Shown here: positions 51,509 through 60,659 of the stretch, piece by piece
How positions within the stretch are numbered: position 1 is the stretch's first letter
How the letters are laid out: each line of letters begins with the position of its first letter
DNA from: CAYYYJ01 sp964631205
GTDB lineage: Archaea > Aenigmatarchaeota > Aenigmatarchaeia > QMZP01 > JACQNV01
NCBI GenBank assembly: GCA_964631205.1
Contig: CAZVWU010000002.1
Coordinates: forward strand, 1-64,000
Length of the DNA stretch: 64,000 bases
Direction of reading: 5' to 3'
Made by a program: the position numbers and the translations under genes
Notes under the pieces: model-generated
Told to the model about the DNA's origin: nothing
Databases searched by the model: none
The model's input: the letters and a program-made list of their open reading frames with translations, nothing else

Positions 51509-53362
51509 ATGTGCGGCATAGCAGGGTTTTTGGGTCTCGAGGACAGGGATTTGCTCAAAAAAATGTGCGATGTTATAGAGCATAGGGGGCCTGACGATTT
51601 CGGCCTTTATATTGACAGGGGCATCGGAATAGGTTCAAGGCGGCTAAGCATTATAGATCTTGAAGGCGGCCATCAGCCAGTGCACAATGAAAATAAGACA
51701 GTTTGGATAGTCTTTAATGGTGAGATTTACAATTTTCCAGAACTGAAGAGGCTTGCAGAAAAGAAAGGCCACAGATTTTATACAAACTGCGACACAGAAG
51801 TTATTGTCCATCTTTACGAAATTTTCGGCGAAAGCTGTGTAAAGTATTTGAGGGGAATGTTTGCCTTCGCCGTCTGGGACTTCAATAAAAAAATGCTTTT
51901 TCTCGCAAGAGACAGAGTGGGGAAAAAGCCATTATATTATACGCGGGTTGGCAGGAAATTTATTTTCGGATCAGAAATAAAATCGATACTCCAATATGAG
52001 AATTTACAAAGAGAAGTGAATATCGAAGCGCTCCATGAATTCCTTACTTTCCAGTATGTCCCTGGGCCAAAAACAATGTTCAAAAATATTTTCAAATTGC
52101 GGCCTGGCCATATCCTTGTCGCTGGAAAGGAGGGGATTAGGGTTGAGAAATATTGGGGAGCTGAAATTTCTGAAAAGTATTTTGATGAAGGCTTTTGCAG
52201 GCAGAAAATTCTTGATCTTCTCGAAGAATCAGTCAAGATAAGGATGACTTCAGAAGTCCCTATAGGAGCTTATTTATCAGGGGGCATTGATTCTAGCGCT
52301 GTAGTTGGGTTTATGAGCAGGTTTTCTGGAACGCCTGTAAACACTTTTACTGCCGGATTTGGAAATAAAACAGATGAATTTGGGTATGCAAGGCTTGTTG
52401 CAGAGAAATTTGACACGAACCATAGGGAAATTCTTGTTGAGCCGAAGAGCTTGGGCGTTCTCCCGCAGATAGTTTGGCATTTTGATGAGCCTGTCGCGGA
52501 TCCGGCAGCAATTCCAACATATCTCATGGCACAAGAAACTAAAAAATATGCTACTGTCAGTTTGGTTGGCGAAGGCGGAGACGAGGTTTTCGCAGGCTAT
52601 GAAAAGTATGGAATTATGCTAAAGATTTACAAAAACAGGTTATCTAAGCTGATTTATAATAAAAAAACATTGTCAGCCGCTGCAAAAGGTTTAGGGTTCT
52701 TTAATAACACAAAGAAAATACAGTTCCTGTCAGAGCTTTCGAAAAACTTAACTGATCCGTCTCAGGCATTTCTCAGGCTCAGTGCACTGGGCTTCACAGA
52801 GCAGGAAAAAAACCGGATTTATTCTGATGAGCTGGCGAACATTAATTTAAAAGATGTTGCTATAAAAAATTATTTCAATGGAAAATCAATTTTCGAGAAT
52901 ATGCTGATGTTTGATTTGGATGTCTGGCTGCCGGACAGGCTCCTTATGAAAGTTGACAAGATGACTATGGCTTCATCTGTTGAGGCAAGGGCTCCTTTCA
53001 TGGACCATCTTCTTGTAGAATTTAGCAATAACCTTTCAAGAAATCTTAGATTAAATAAATATATCCTTAAAAAATCCTTAGTAAATATTCTCCCAAAAAA
53101 AATATTGACGCGGAAAAAGCATGGTTTTTCTGTGCCCATAGGCGACTGGTTTAAGGAAGATCTGAGGGGGTTTGCTGGAAGCTTTTTGGAAAACCCCGCT
53201 ATGGAAAGATATTTCAAAAAAGAGCGAATAAGAAGTATTCTGGAAAATGCGGATATTGTGAGGAATGACCATAAATTATGGAATATCATTAATTTTGAAT
53301 TATGGCATAAAATTTTTATAGAAGGGGATATTGGCCTGAAGCCCCCAAAGATAAATTTGTGA
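51509..53362 (+). CDS. Asparagine synthetase-type amidotransferase (glutamine-hydrolysing)
   Basis: A 617-residue enzyme. The ATG at 51509 places the catalytic Cys at position 2 (MCGIAGF), required for the glutaminase domain. The GEIYNF and RGPDDFGLY motifs of that domain follow, then the ATP-pyrophosphatase motif YLSGGIDSSA near residue 255 and GEGGDEVFAGY near residue 357. This is the AsnB type. Because it is inside a glycan island, it may amidate a uronic acid on a sugar rather than, or as well as, aspartate. Confidence 0.9.
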   Translation: MCGIAGFLGLEDRDLLKKMCDVIEHRGPDDFGLYIDRGIGIGSRRLSIIDLEGGHQPVHNENKTVWIVFNGEIYNFPELKRLAEKKGHRFYTNCDTEVIVHLYEIFGESCVKYLRGMFAFAVWDFNKKMLFLARDRVGKKPLYYTRVGRKFIFGSEIKSILQYENLQREVNIEALHEFLTFQYVPGPKTMFKNIFKLRPGHILVAGKEGIRVEKYWGAEISEKYFDEGFCRQKILDLLEESVKIRMTSEVPIGAYLSGGIDSSAVVGFMSRFSGTPVNTFTAGFGNKTDEFGYARLVAEKFDTNHREILVEPKSLGVLPQIVWHFDEPVADPAAIPTYLMAQETKKYATVSLVGEGGDEVFAGYEKYGIMLKIYKNRLSKLIYNKKTLSAAAKGLGFFNNTKKIQFLSELSKNLTDPSQAFLRLSALGFTEQEKNRIYSDELANINLKDVAIKNYFNGKSIFENMLMFDLDVWLPDRLLMKVDKMTMASSVEARAPFMDHLLVEFSNNLSRNLRLNKYILKKSLVNILPKKILTRKKHGFSVPIGDWFKEDLRGFAGSFLENPAMERYFKKERIRSILENADIVRNDHKLWNIINFELWHKIFIEGDIGLKPPKINL

Positions 53363-53369
53363 ACTGTTT

Positions 53370-54509
53370 TCATTTTTGGTAGTTTCCATAAACTTTTATT
53401 ATGTTTTTTACCACAATATCTTTCGAGTATTTTTCTTTGATTATCTTTACTGCCTGTGTCTGAATTTTATTTAATTTATATTTGCCGTTTATTGTGTCTT
53501 CCAATGTTTTTGCTATCCGGTTTACTTCATGTTCGCATAAAACCATCACGTTTGAATCTATTCCTTCGAAATCGAGTGTGTCTCCCACATTTGTCGCAAC
53601 AACTGTTTTTCCGCATGCAAGAGCTTCGAGAAGAGTGAAGCTGAAATTTCCTATCGGGCATGTCAACAAAATTATATCAGAGGCATTCATGTAGTAGGGC
53701 ATATCCTCTCTTTTTTGGTAACCGAAAAAGATTACATTTTCTTGAAGATTTAACTCTTCAACTAATTCCCTTAACTTAGTTTCGTAGTCCCCGCCTCCAA
53801 CAAGCCACAACTTTGTTTTCGGAACTTTTTTATTTAAAATTCCAAAAGCTTTTATTGAGTATTCGAGTCCGTTCTTTTTATCCAGCCTTCTCGGGCAGGA
53901 GACAATTAAATCTTTGCCTTTGAGGGCTTCTATTTCTTTGTTTTTGTTGTTTTTGTTGAATAAATCTGTGTTTACCCAGTTTGAGATTACTGTTATTTTA
54001 TCTTTTGGTATGTATTTCAATGCGTATTCTTCAAATAATTTGTCAACAGAAATGACAAAATCTGCATGCCTTATTGAATAGATTTCCATTGATTTTGTAA
54101 TAAAACCGAATGTTTTCCTGTACCAGAAAGGCCTTCCAGTAACTGTGCTCTCAGCTACAATGCCATGAGAAGTCATTATTATAGGAGTTTTCGATCTTGT
54201 GATTTTTTTTGCAATTATTGCCGCGATAGTTGGTTGGTAAGAATGGCTGTGGATTATGTCCGGTTTGTTTTTTGATAACATCGATTTTGCAATAAAAAAA
54301 GTTAATAAAACCATGAAGCTAAAGCCCCTCAAATATTTTATGTTGAGAAAGGGTATCTCCTTTATATGGCCTTTATTTCTCTTCTCTTTTTTAGTAAAAA
54401 CTATGGCTTCCATTTTCTTTTTCCGTAGTTCTTCAGTAAGTTCATAGCAATGGGTCTGTATCCCTCCCCTGCTTGGCGGATAATAATCGCATGCAATTAT
54501 TACTTTCAT
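53370..54509 (-). CDS. Family 4 glycosyltransferase
   Basis: A 379-residue GT-B enzyme. It starts MKVIIACDYYPPSRGGIQTH, the classical GT4 acceptor-side motif, has the SHSYQPTIAA and VISNWVNTDLFN segments and the donor-site motif CPIGNFSFTLLEALACGK near residue 290 (Glu in LLEA). The ATG at 54509 is preferred to 54518. It is convergent with the asparagine synthetase gene and closes the operon 62850-53370. Confidence 0.9.
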   Translation of the reverse strand: MKVIIACDYYPPSRGGIQTHCYELTEELRKKKMEAIVFTKKEKRNKGHIKEIPFLNIKYLRGFSFMVLLTFFIAKSMLSKNKPDIIHSHSYQPTIAAIIAKKITRSKTPIIMTSHGIVAESTVTGRPFWYRKTFGFITKSMEIYSIRHADFVISVDKLFEEYALKYIPKDKITVISNWVNTDLFNKNNKNKEIEALKGKDLIVSCPRRLDKKNGLEYSIKAFGILNKKVPKTKLWLVGGGDYETKLRELVEELNLQENVIFFGYQKREDMPYYMNASDIILLTCPIGNFSFTLLEALACGKTVVATNVGDTLDFEGIDSNVMVLCEHEVNRIAKTLEDTINGKYKLNKIQTQAVKIIKEKYSKDIVVKNIIKVYGNYQK

Positions 54510-54562
54510 AATATACAATTCAGTAGACTTTATATGATCTTGTTTTAATATATTTTGTCGAT

Positions 54563-56137
54563 TCAGAGAATGTTAACTATTTTTTCTATATCATTTAGAT
54601 TTTTTGCAAAATAGTTTGGATTTTCCTTGGCAAGTCTCTCTTTTCCTATAAGCGCATACTCCGCTGCAATAGTCTTCATTCCAATATTTTTTGCTTGGAT
54701 TATATCTGCTGGTGAATCGCCTATTGCAATGCAGTCAAATGTGGATACTCCTATTTTTTTTGAAGCTTTTATTAGGGCATTTGTCTTTTCTTTAGATGAT
54801 TCATTAATTATCAAGTCTATAAATTGCGAAAGACCGAAGTCTTTAATTTGTTTGTTGAATTCCTTTGGCCTTAGGGTGACTACAGCTGTTTTGAAGCTGC
54901 TTTCTTTTATTTTCTTTAGTGTATTTCTAGCTGCTTGGTATGGTTTATCCTTACATATTAGCTCATGCGAATTGGTTATTCTAATCCTAAGCTCATCCGT
55001 CTGTTTGATTTTTTCATCACTTTCATCCTGATATATTGTTTTTAAAATCTCAAAGCCCGTTAGACCAAACTTTTTTAATTCTATTATCTTTTCCTTCTCT
55101 GGTATTTGAAGTGACATTTTTTTGGCGGCTTCGATATAGCCTTGCGCATACCTCTCAGTTACATCCAGCAAAGTCCCATCAAGGTCAAATATTATTGCTT
55201 TTATTTTTCTTGGTTTTTGTGACTCCCACCACAAAATTGTTTTTTCTATCCCATCTTCAAAGCTTGTCTGAGGTCTGAACTTTAACATTTTTTTTGCTTT
55301 TGATATATCTAGAAATTTGATTGACTCTTGCCCCTTACCCAGGTATATTTTATGTTCAGGCGTCCACATACCAAATTTTTTATAGATTCTTCTGACTGTT
55401 TCAGCTATTTTTATTATGGTTAAAGGTTTTCCGCTCCCTATATTGAATATGGTCTCTTTTGTGTCAGCCACCAGGGCGTTTATTATTGCATCAGCTGCAT
55501 CACCTACATAAAGATAATCTCGAGACTGGTTTCCACTGACTTCAATTTGCTGCCCATCAGACGATTTTTTAATGAACTTAATTATTACACCCTCTTGACT
55601 TGGGCTTTCTCCATAAAGGTTTGAAATTCTGAGAATAAGCAATTTCATTTTTGCAGTGGCGGACTTCTCCAAAAGTAGCTTTTCAGCTTCAGCCTTTGTT
55701 TTACTGTAGACCGTGCTCGTATTTATTTTCTCAGTCTCCTTTATCGGGAACTTCCAATCGTTTTCCCCATATACGTGCCAACCACTTATAAAAATAAACT
55801 TCTCAACTCCATTTTTTTCTGCTTCGCTAAATACATTTATTGCTGCCAAAACATTCTGCTTATAGGATTCTTTATAATCCTCCTGCACACCGATTTGCGG
55901 CACTTTGGCCGCCAAATGGATTACAGCCTTGCAACAGTCAAATGCGTTTTCTATTGTTTTTTTGTCTGTGTTGTCGCATACGACCACAGAAGTTCCTTCG
56001 GCTTCTTTTTGCCCAGCCTTCCTTGAGAGAATTTTAACGAAGTAGCCTTTTTCGAGTAGTTTTTTTACAACCTGCTTGCCAATAAAGCCTGTTGCGCCTG
56101 TAACGGCAACAATGTGCTTTGGTTTTATTTCAGACAT
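54563..56137 (-). CDS. Fusion of a nucleotide-sugar epimerase and a HAD phosphatase
   Basis: A 524-residue protein in two parts. Residues 1-303 are an extended SDR (VTGATGFIGKQVV near 12, HLAAKVPQIG, YSKTK for YxxxK near 144, LYVGDAADA). After a short linker, residues 312-524 are a HAD hydrolase (IIFDLDGTLLD nucleophile motif near 314, VVTLRPKEF near 420, AIGDSPADI near 483). The frame is continuous with no internal start signal. It overlaps the upstream ATP-grasp gene by 8 nt. It probably acts on a nucleotide sugar and its sugar-phosphate precursor, but the substrates are unknown. Confidence 0.85.
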   Translation of the reverse strand: MSEIKPKHIVAVTGATGFIGKQVVKKLLEKGYFVKILSRKAGQKEAEGTSVVVCDNTDKKTIENAFDCCKAVIHLAAKVPQIGVQEDYKESYKQNVLAAINVFSEAEKNGVEKFIFISGWHVYGENDWKFPIKETEKINTSTVYSKTKAEAEKLLLEKSATAKMKLLILRISNLYGESPSQEGVIIKFIKKSSDGQQIEVSGNQSRDYLYVGDAADAIINALVADTKETIFNIGSGKPLTIIKIAETVRRIYKKFGMWTPEHKIYLGKGQESIKFLDISKAKKMLKFRPQTSFEDGIEKTILWWESQKPRKIKAIIFDLDGTLLDVTERYAQGYIEAAKKMSLQIPEKEKIIELKKFGLTGFEILKTIYQDESDEKIKQTDELRIRITNSHELICKDKPYQAARNTLKKIKESSFKTAVVTLRPKEFNKQIKDFGLSQFIDLIINESSKEKTNALIKASKKIGVSTFDCIAIGDSPADIIQAKNIGMKTIAAEYALIGKERLAKENPNYFAKNLNDIEKIVNIL

Positions 56138-57221
56138 TGTATTTCACCGTAGTATCTGGAGACATCAACGCATTTATATCGGTTCCTGATTTACAGAGTT
56201 TTTCAAAATCAGTTTTATGGAGAAGCTTAGGCTGCGAATCGGCGCTCCTGAGCCAATAATAATCGGCTTTCAATGGATTGTATTTTTTGATATCTGGCAC
56301 GGTTTCGCCTGTCGCCAATTTTATATATATATCAGGCATATTCAAACCGAGTTCAGCAAAAAACTGTATTGTTGTGAAAAACCTTCCTATGTTTATTTCT
56401 GTTGGACAAGGTATGTCATTTGAATTCTCCTTTAAGTCGACGCCGAATATGCCATTTGGTTTTTTATCAATAGCTAGTATGGCCTTTTCTGCAATTTCGT
56501 CCAAGTCTTTTCTTGCTACTGTTCTGCAAACCCCTGTCATTCCACTGACGCCGGAAGCAGTTGCATTTCCCATAGCCCAAGAAAGCCTTTCTCGCCCTTG
56601 GGCACATATAAGCTCCCCATCTTTCCATATACTCTGCCACGTTAACAGCCTGTTTGGGAGCAATTCGCTTGCAACAAAACTGCCCCACCCATTCAAGTAG
56701 TCTATCCATATTTTTGCCTGGTTTATGTCTTTGGCTATAAGGCTGCCTTTCCCGCCGGCACCTTTTATTGCGCGTATCCAGAAAGGACTTTTTATTTCCT
56801 GAAATGCCTGCCTAAGGTCTTCCTCTGTCTTCAGTAATAAGGTCTTTGGCTGCTCAATACCTTCTTTCTGCCACATTAAAAAAGACTGGTATTTGTTTTG
56901 GCAGATCTCGACTGTTTCGTGGGAGGGTAGAAATGTTTTTGTTTTTATCTTGGCTCTATTCTTTGAGACTACTATCACCTCTGAATCAGGTTGCACTTGG
57001 ATAATGTCTATATTTTCATGTTCTATTATTTGGTTTAGATTGTCTATATATAGTGGGTTGTCTGCTCTGGGCACAAGATGTTTTGAATCTGTTTCTGCAA
57101 AAGGCAGAGTAAAAATATTGCAATCTGTGCCCACTATACGGTATCCGCCAGCTTTTTTCAGGCAGCGTGTGACCCCTATAGAAGCCGGCCCGCCGCACCC
57201 TGTTATCATTATTTTTTTCAT
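56130..57221 (-). CDS. ATP-grasp enzyme (CPSase-like carboxylate-amine ligase)
   Basis: A 363-residue ATP-grasp protein. An N-terminal Rossmann-like domain begins MKKIMITGCGGPASIG; the ATP-binding middle shows PFWIRAIKGAGGKGS near residue 146; and the metal-binding acidic residues are GIFGVDLKENSNDIPCPTEIN near residue 260-280 (described in parts: FGVDLKE and PTEINIGRFF). Relatives form amide or peptide bonds through acyl phosphates. It is coupled to the epimerase-HAD fusion. It may link an amino acid or ammonia to a sugar carboxylate. Confidence 0.82.
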   Translation of the reverse strand: MKKIMITGCGGPASIGVTRCLKKAGGYRIVGTDCNIFTLPFAETDSKHLVPRADNPLYIDNLNQIIEHENIDIIQVQPDSEVIVVSKNRAKIKTKTFLPSHETVEICQNKYQSFLMWQKEGIEQPKTLLLKTEEDLRQAFQEIKSPFWIRAIKGAGGKGSLIAKDINQAKIWIDYLNGWGSFVASELLPNRLLTWQSIWKDGELICAQGRERLSWAMGNATASGVSGMTGVCRTVARKDLDEIAEKAILAIDKKPNGIFGVDLKENSNDIPCPTEINIGRFFTTIQFFAELGLNMPDIYIKLATGETVPDIKKYNPLKADYYWLRSADSQPKLLHKTDFEKLCKSGTDINALMSPDTTVKYNV

Positions 57222-57251
57222 AATATGTTTAAAGCAGCTAATTTTAAATAG

Positions 57252-58271
57252 TCAACTAATTATAAGCGAATGCGTCTTTATCTCGTCTGAAAGCTCAACT
57301 GCAACATATCTTCTTCCGAAATCGTCCATATGCTCGTTTGGGTTTAGGGCATATGTGAAATGCTCGCGGCTTAGGCTGAAGGAAAGATCTTTTATTTCTA
57401 GCTCATTTTTGTACATCTGGACGATTGCTTCTATATTTCTTGACACTATATCCTTAAAATCGGGCAGTTTTTCAGTTCCACTTTGGTAATCTATTGGCGT
57501 TATATATACAAGTAAATTAACGCCACAATTTTTATAATTTTTTATTGTATTTCCAAGAGACAGGAGCTTTCTATGAGTTGAATTGATTGTGTATAAATAA
57601 TGGTATATAAATTTTTTCCTTATTTTGTCCTGGAGATCAGGGTCTTTTTCAGTCATTTTGAAATTAAAGTCTATAACCCTGCCTACAGGGATTGTGTTGT
57701 AATAAACTATTTGGTTTTTCCATTTTATTTCATCCTCGCCTTCTGCCTGGCCTCCAAAAACCCTTGAAAACCTGTTCCAAAAATTTTCAAGAACATTATC
57801 TTTGGATTTTATTTGTTTGATTTCGTCTTTGAACTGGTATTGGGGCCGTGTGTCCCATTCAGGGCTGAACGATCTTAGATTTATTGGAAAAATAACGAGT
57901 TGTGGCTTTTTTTCTGATTCGCAAATGTACTTGCTGAATTCTTCATAAATCCCAAGGTGGTAAGCATTGTTTGATATTACAGATAATGACCCATTTTCGA
58001 GAATATTCCGCAACATGTCTCCGATTGGACGCGTATCTGTATCGTTCAGTCCTGTCCATCTCATTGTCGAATCGCCAAAATATATGATTTGTGTGTTGTT
58101 TTGTATGGATTTTCGAAGTTCATCCAACTCTGGGAAGTTTGTATTATCTAAATAGCCTTCAATCATAAGCCCTGCTATAACTACAATTGCGGTAAAACCT
58201 GCAGACTTCAGCAAAAATTCTTTTATGCCACCCATACTAAAATTGGAAATAGATAAATTTTGGGCTTGCAT
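57252..58271 (-). CDS. SGNH-fold acyltransferase partner with one membrane anchor
   Basis: A 339-residue protein with one hydrophobic segment at about residues 24-44 and an outside-facing soluble domain. IIYFGDSTMRW near residue 63 is the GDS serine block, and EHMDDFGRRYVA near residue 313 is the His block of SGNH/AlgX/DltD-like proteins; a second block, SNNAYHLG, is near residue 103. It overlaps the MBOAT gene by 35 nt. In AlgI-AlgJ, PatA-PatB and DltB-DltD systems the membrane acyltransferase passes the acyl group to such a protein, which transfers it to the glycan. Confidence 0.78.
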   Translation of the reverse strand: MQAQNLSISNFSMGGIKEFLLKSAGFTAIVVIAGLMIEGYLDNTNFPELDELRKSIQNNTQIIYFGDSTMRWTGLNDTDTRPIGDMLRNILENGSLSVISNNAYHLGIYEEFSKYICESEKKPQLVIFPINLRSFSPEWDTRPQYQFKDEIKQIKSKDNVLENFWNRFSRVFGGQAEGEDEIKWKNQIVYYNTIPVGRVIDFNFKMTEKDPDLQDKIRKKFIYHYLYTINSTHRKLLSLGNTIKNYKNCGVNLLVYITPIDYQSGTEKLPDFKDIVSRNIEAIVQMYKNELEIKDLSFSLSREHFTYALNPNEHMDDFGRRYVAVELSDEIKTHSLIIS

Positions 58272-59676
58272 GCCCGAAAAATATTATAGCCAATATAAGG
58301 AAGATGTAAGACCCCCACCTGAACAAAATATTTTTATTGGAAAAAATTTCAATTAAATTCGTCTTTGACTGGATGGCATATACAGAAACTATAAAAGCTA
58401 TAAGGCCTAAGGACAGCAAAATTTCATCCCATCCGAGGCCTACCCTAAGGCCTGAGAAATCCAATGTTATCCCGCTCAGCATATTGCTTATAATATAATA
58501 TGCATCAGAAAGTGTGTCTGCCCTGAAGAAAATCCAGGCGAATGTCACAAGGGAGAATGTAATCCCTATGCTAATTAGTGAATAGATTGATGGGAATTTG
58601 TGAAGATTTATTTTATGCGTGAATTTAGTTCTAAAACCGGTTGTTATCACATCGGATAATATATACCCCCCGTGCAGAATGCCCCAAACAATAAATGTCC
58701 AGCTCGCTCCATGCCATAAACCGCTTATTAGAAATACGATTAGAATGTTGATGTATAATCTCCTGACAGAAACCCTATTCCCGCCCAAAGATATGTATAC
58801 ATAATCCCTGAACCAGCTTGAAAGGGAGATGTGCCACCTTCTCCAGAATTCTGGGACCGATTTTGAAAAATATGGCCTGTTGAAATTTTTCATTAGGTTG
58901 AAACCCATGACTCTAGCCGAGCCGATTGCTATTGTTGAATAGCCGGCAAAATCGCAAAATATCTGGAATCCGAAAAAGACTGTTGCGACCATCAATGGAA
59001 GGCCTGTATAATCTGTTGGATTAGCGTAGACTGTATTGACAAATATTGCCAGCCTGTCTGCAACCACCACTTTCAAAAACAATCCCCAAAGAATCAGTTT
59101 CAAGCCGTTTGAAACTCTTTTATAATCAAAATTGTGCTTTTCCCTGAATTGGTGGATAAGATTTTGCGGCCTTTCTATAGGGCCTGCGACAAGCTGCGGA
59201 TAAAACATCACATACAAGGCATATATCCCTATATTCCTTTCCGGCTTCTGTTTTTTCCTGTATACTTCTATGACATAGCTTAAGCTTTGGAATGTATGGA
59301 ATGACAAGCCTATCGGCAATAGAATCGATAAAGCTTCTATAGAATAGTTCCATCCTATTAAATTGGCGAGGCTATTCAGGTTGGACCCAAAAAAGTTGTA
59401 ATATTTGAAAATAAAGAGCGTGGCGCATGTTGCAAGGATGCTTGCTGCAAGGACGCCTTTTCTTTTCCTTCCTTCAGCTTTTTCTATAAATATTCCCGCA
59501 AGATAATCAACCAATATCAGGAAAAAAAGGGTGAATATATATATCGGGATTAAGGAGATGTAAAAAACCACGCTGGCCGCTAAAAGCAAAGCCCAGCGGA
59601 ACCTGTGTGGCAAAAGAAAGTACGCTGTTGTAACCAAGCCGAAAAATACAAAAAATTCCACTGAATTGAATAGCAT
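58237..59676 (-). CDS. MBOAT family membrane O-acyltransferase (AlgI-like)
   Basis: A 479-residue protein with about ten hydrophobic segments. Family landmarks are FYPQLVAGPIERPQNLI near residue 155, FWRRWHISLSSWFRDYVYISLGG near 277 (in parts: WRRWHISLS and FRDYVY) and the catalytic-His motif SGLWHGASWTF near residue 318. These AlgI/DltB-type enzymes move acyl groups, usually acetyl, across the membrane to a glycan. The next gene encodes its SGNH partner. This pair is typical of bacteria and unusual in archaea. Confidence 0.92.
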   Translation of the reverse strand: MLFNSVEFFVFFGLVTTAYFLLPHRFRWALLLAASVVFYISLIPIYIFTLFFLILVDYLAGIFIEKAEGRKRKGVLAASILATCATLFIFKYYNFFGSNLNSLANLIGWNYSIEALSILLPIGLSFHTFQSLSYVIEVYRKKQKPERNIGIYALYVMFYPQLVAGPIERPQNLIHQFREKHNFDYKRVSNGLKLILWGLFLKVVVADRLAIFVNTVYANPTDYTGLPLMVATVFFGFQIFCDFAGYSTIAIGSARVMGFNLMKNFNRPYFSKSVPEFWRRWHISLSSWFRDYVYISLGGNRVSVRRLYINILIVFLISGLWHGASWTFIVWGILHGGYILSDVITTGFRTKFTHKINLHKFPSIYSLISIGITFSLVTFAWIFFRADTLSDAYYIISNMLSGITLDFSGLRVGLGWDEILLSLGLIAFIVSVYAIQSKTNLIEIFSNKNILFRWGSYIFLILAIIFFGHASPKFIYFQF

Positions 59677-59705
59677 AATTTAACAGACAGGTAATTTAAT
59701 TGATG

Positions 59706-60659
59706 TCAACCTTTAATTGCTTTCAGCGCTATATCCAAAGTCTTTAAGGCGTCTTCGCCGCTTGTGATTGGTGTTTTATTGCTTTTTATGCATTCAAGAA
59801 AATGCTGCAGTTCTAGCTTCAAAGGCTCCTGTTTTTCGACGTGCACTTCTGTCCTGCGAGGCTCCCCGAATTTGAGCACGAAATCGCCGAATTGGTCGTG
59901 CCCTTTCTCATAATTGGATTCATGCACTACAAGATTTTGCGTTATGTAATTGAGTTCTGCATATCCCTTTGTACCTGTAACATTAAGCAGCCTTATTTTA
60001 ACTGGTGTTATCCAGTTTGCTTCTATTAGTCCGCTTGCGCCATTATATTTTAAAAGTATGCTTGCATAGTCTTCTCTGTTGCCTATAGCTTTGCCGGAAT
60101 TAGAGAATATTTCTATGGGCTGCTTTTCAAGCAGATACCCAAAAATATCTATGTCGTGGACAGCCAAATCGATTATTACATTCATATCTTTTATTTGTGG
60201 CGGAAACAGGCCTACTCTTCTTGCAAGAAGCGAAGTTATTTCTCCCAGCTGGCCAGCTTTTATTATTTCTTTCAGTTTCTGGACTGCGGGATTATATCTT
60301 TCTATATGGCCTACCATCAATTTTACATTATGTTTTTTCGAGAGGTCCACAAGATTATTTGCTTCTGAAACCGAAGATGAAATCGGCTTTTCTATAAGGA
60401 CGTTTACGCCAGCCTGTATAAGCTCTGAAGCTATCTTGTGGTGCATGGATGTAGGGACACAAACAGAGACAGCATCAGGCTTTTCGTTCTCTATCAGCTC
60501 ATTGCATGACTTGTAAAAATTGCACCCAAGACGCTTGGCGTCTTCTTTCGCCTTTCCATTTGTATCGACTATGGCAACAAGATTCGAGCCTTTCAGCTCT
60601 GTATATACCCTTGCATGGTGTTTCCCCATGTTTCCTGCTCCAACAACCGCTGTTTTCAT
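59706..60659 (-). CDS. Gfo/Idh/MocA family sugar oxidoreductase (WbpB-like)
   Basis: A 317-residue NAD(P)-dependent oxidoreductase. The dinucleotide motif VVGAGNMGKHHARVY is near residue 4, VCVPTSMHHKIA near 68, the EKPISSS motif near 95 and GHIERYNPAV near 121; IDLAVHDIDIFGYLL carries the catalytic His region near 168. Together with the downstream-coupled aminotransferase (upstream in coordinates) it matches the WbpB/WbpE pair, which oxidises C3 of a UDP-HexNAc uronic acid and aminates it. It overlaps that gene by 4 nt. Confidence 0.88.
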   Translation of the reverse strand: MKTAVVGAGNMGKHHARVYTELKGSNLVAIVDTNGKAKEDAKRLGCNFYKSCNELIENEKPDAVSVCVPTSMHHKIASELIQAGVNVLIEKPISSSVSEANNLVDLSKKHNVKLMVGHIERYNPAVQKLKEIIKAGQLGEITSLLARRVGLFPPQIKDMNVIIDLAVHDIDIFGYLLEKQPIEIFSNSGKAIGNREDYASILLKYNGASGLIEANWITPVKIRLLNVTGTKGYAELNYITQNLVVHESNYEKGHDQFGDFVLKFGEPRRTEVHVEKQEPLKLELQHFLECIKSNKTPITSGEDALKTLDIALKAIKG

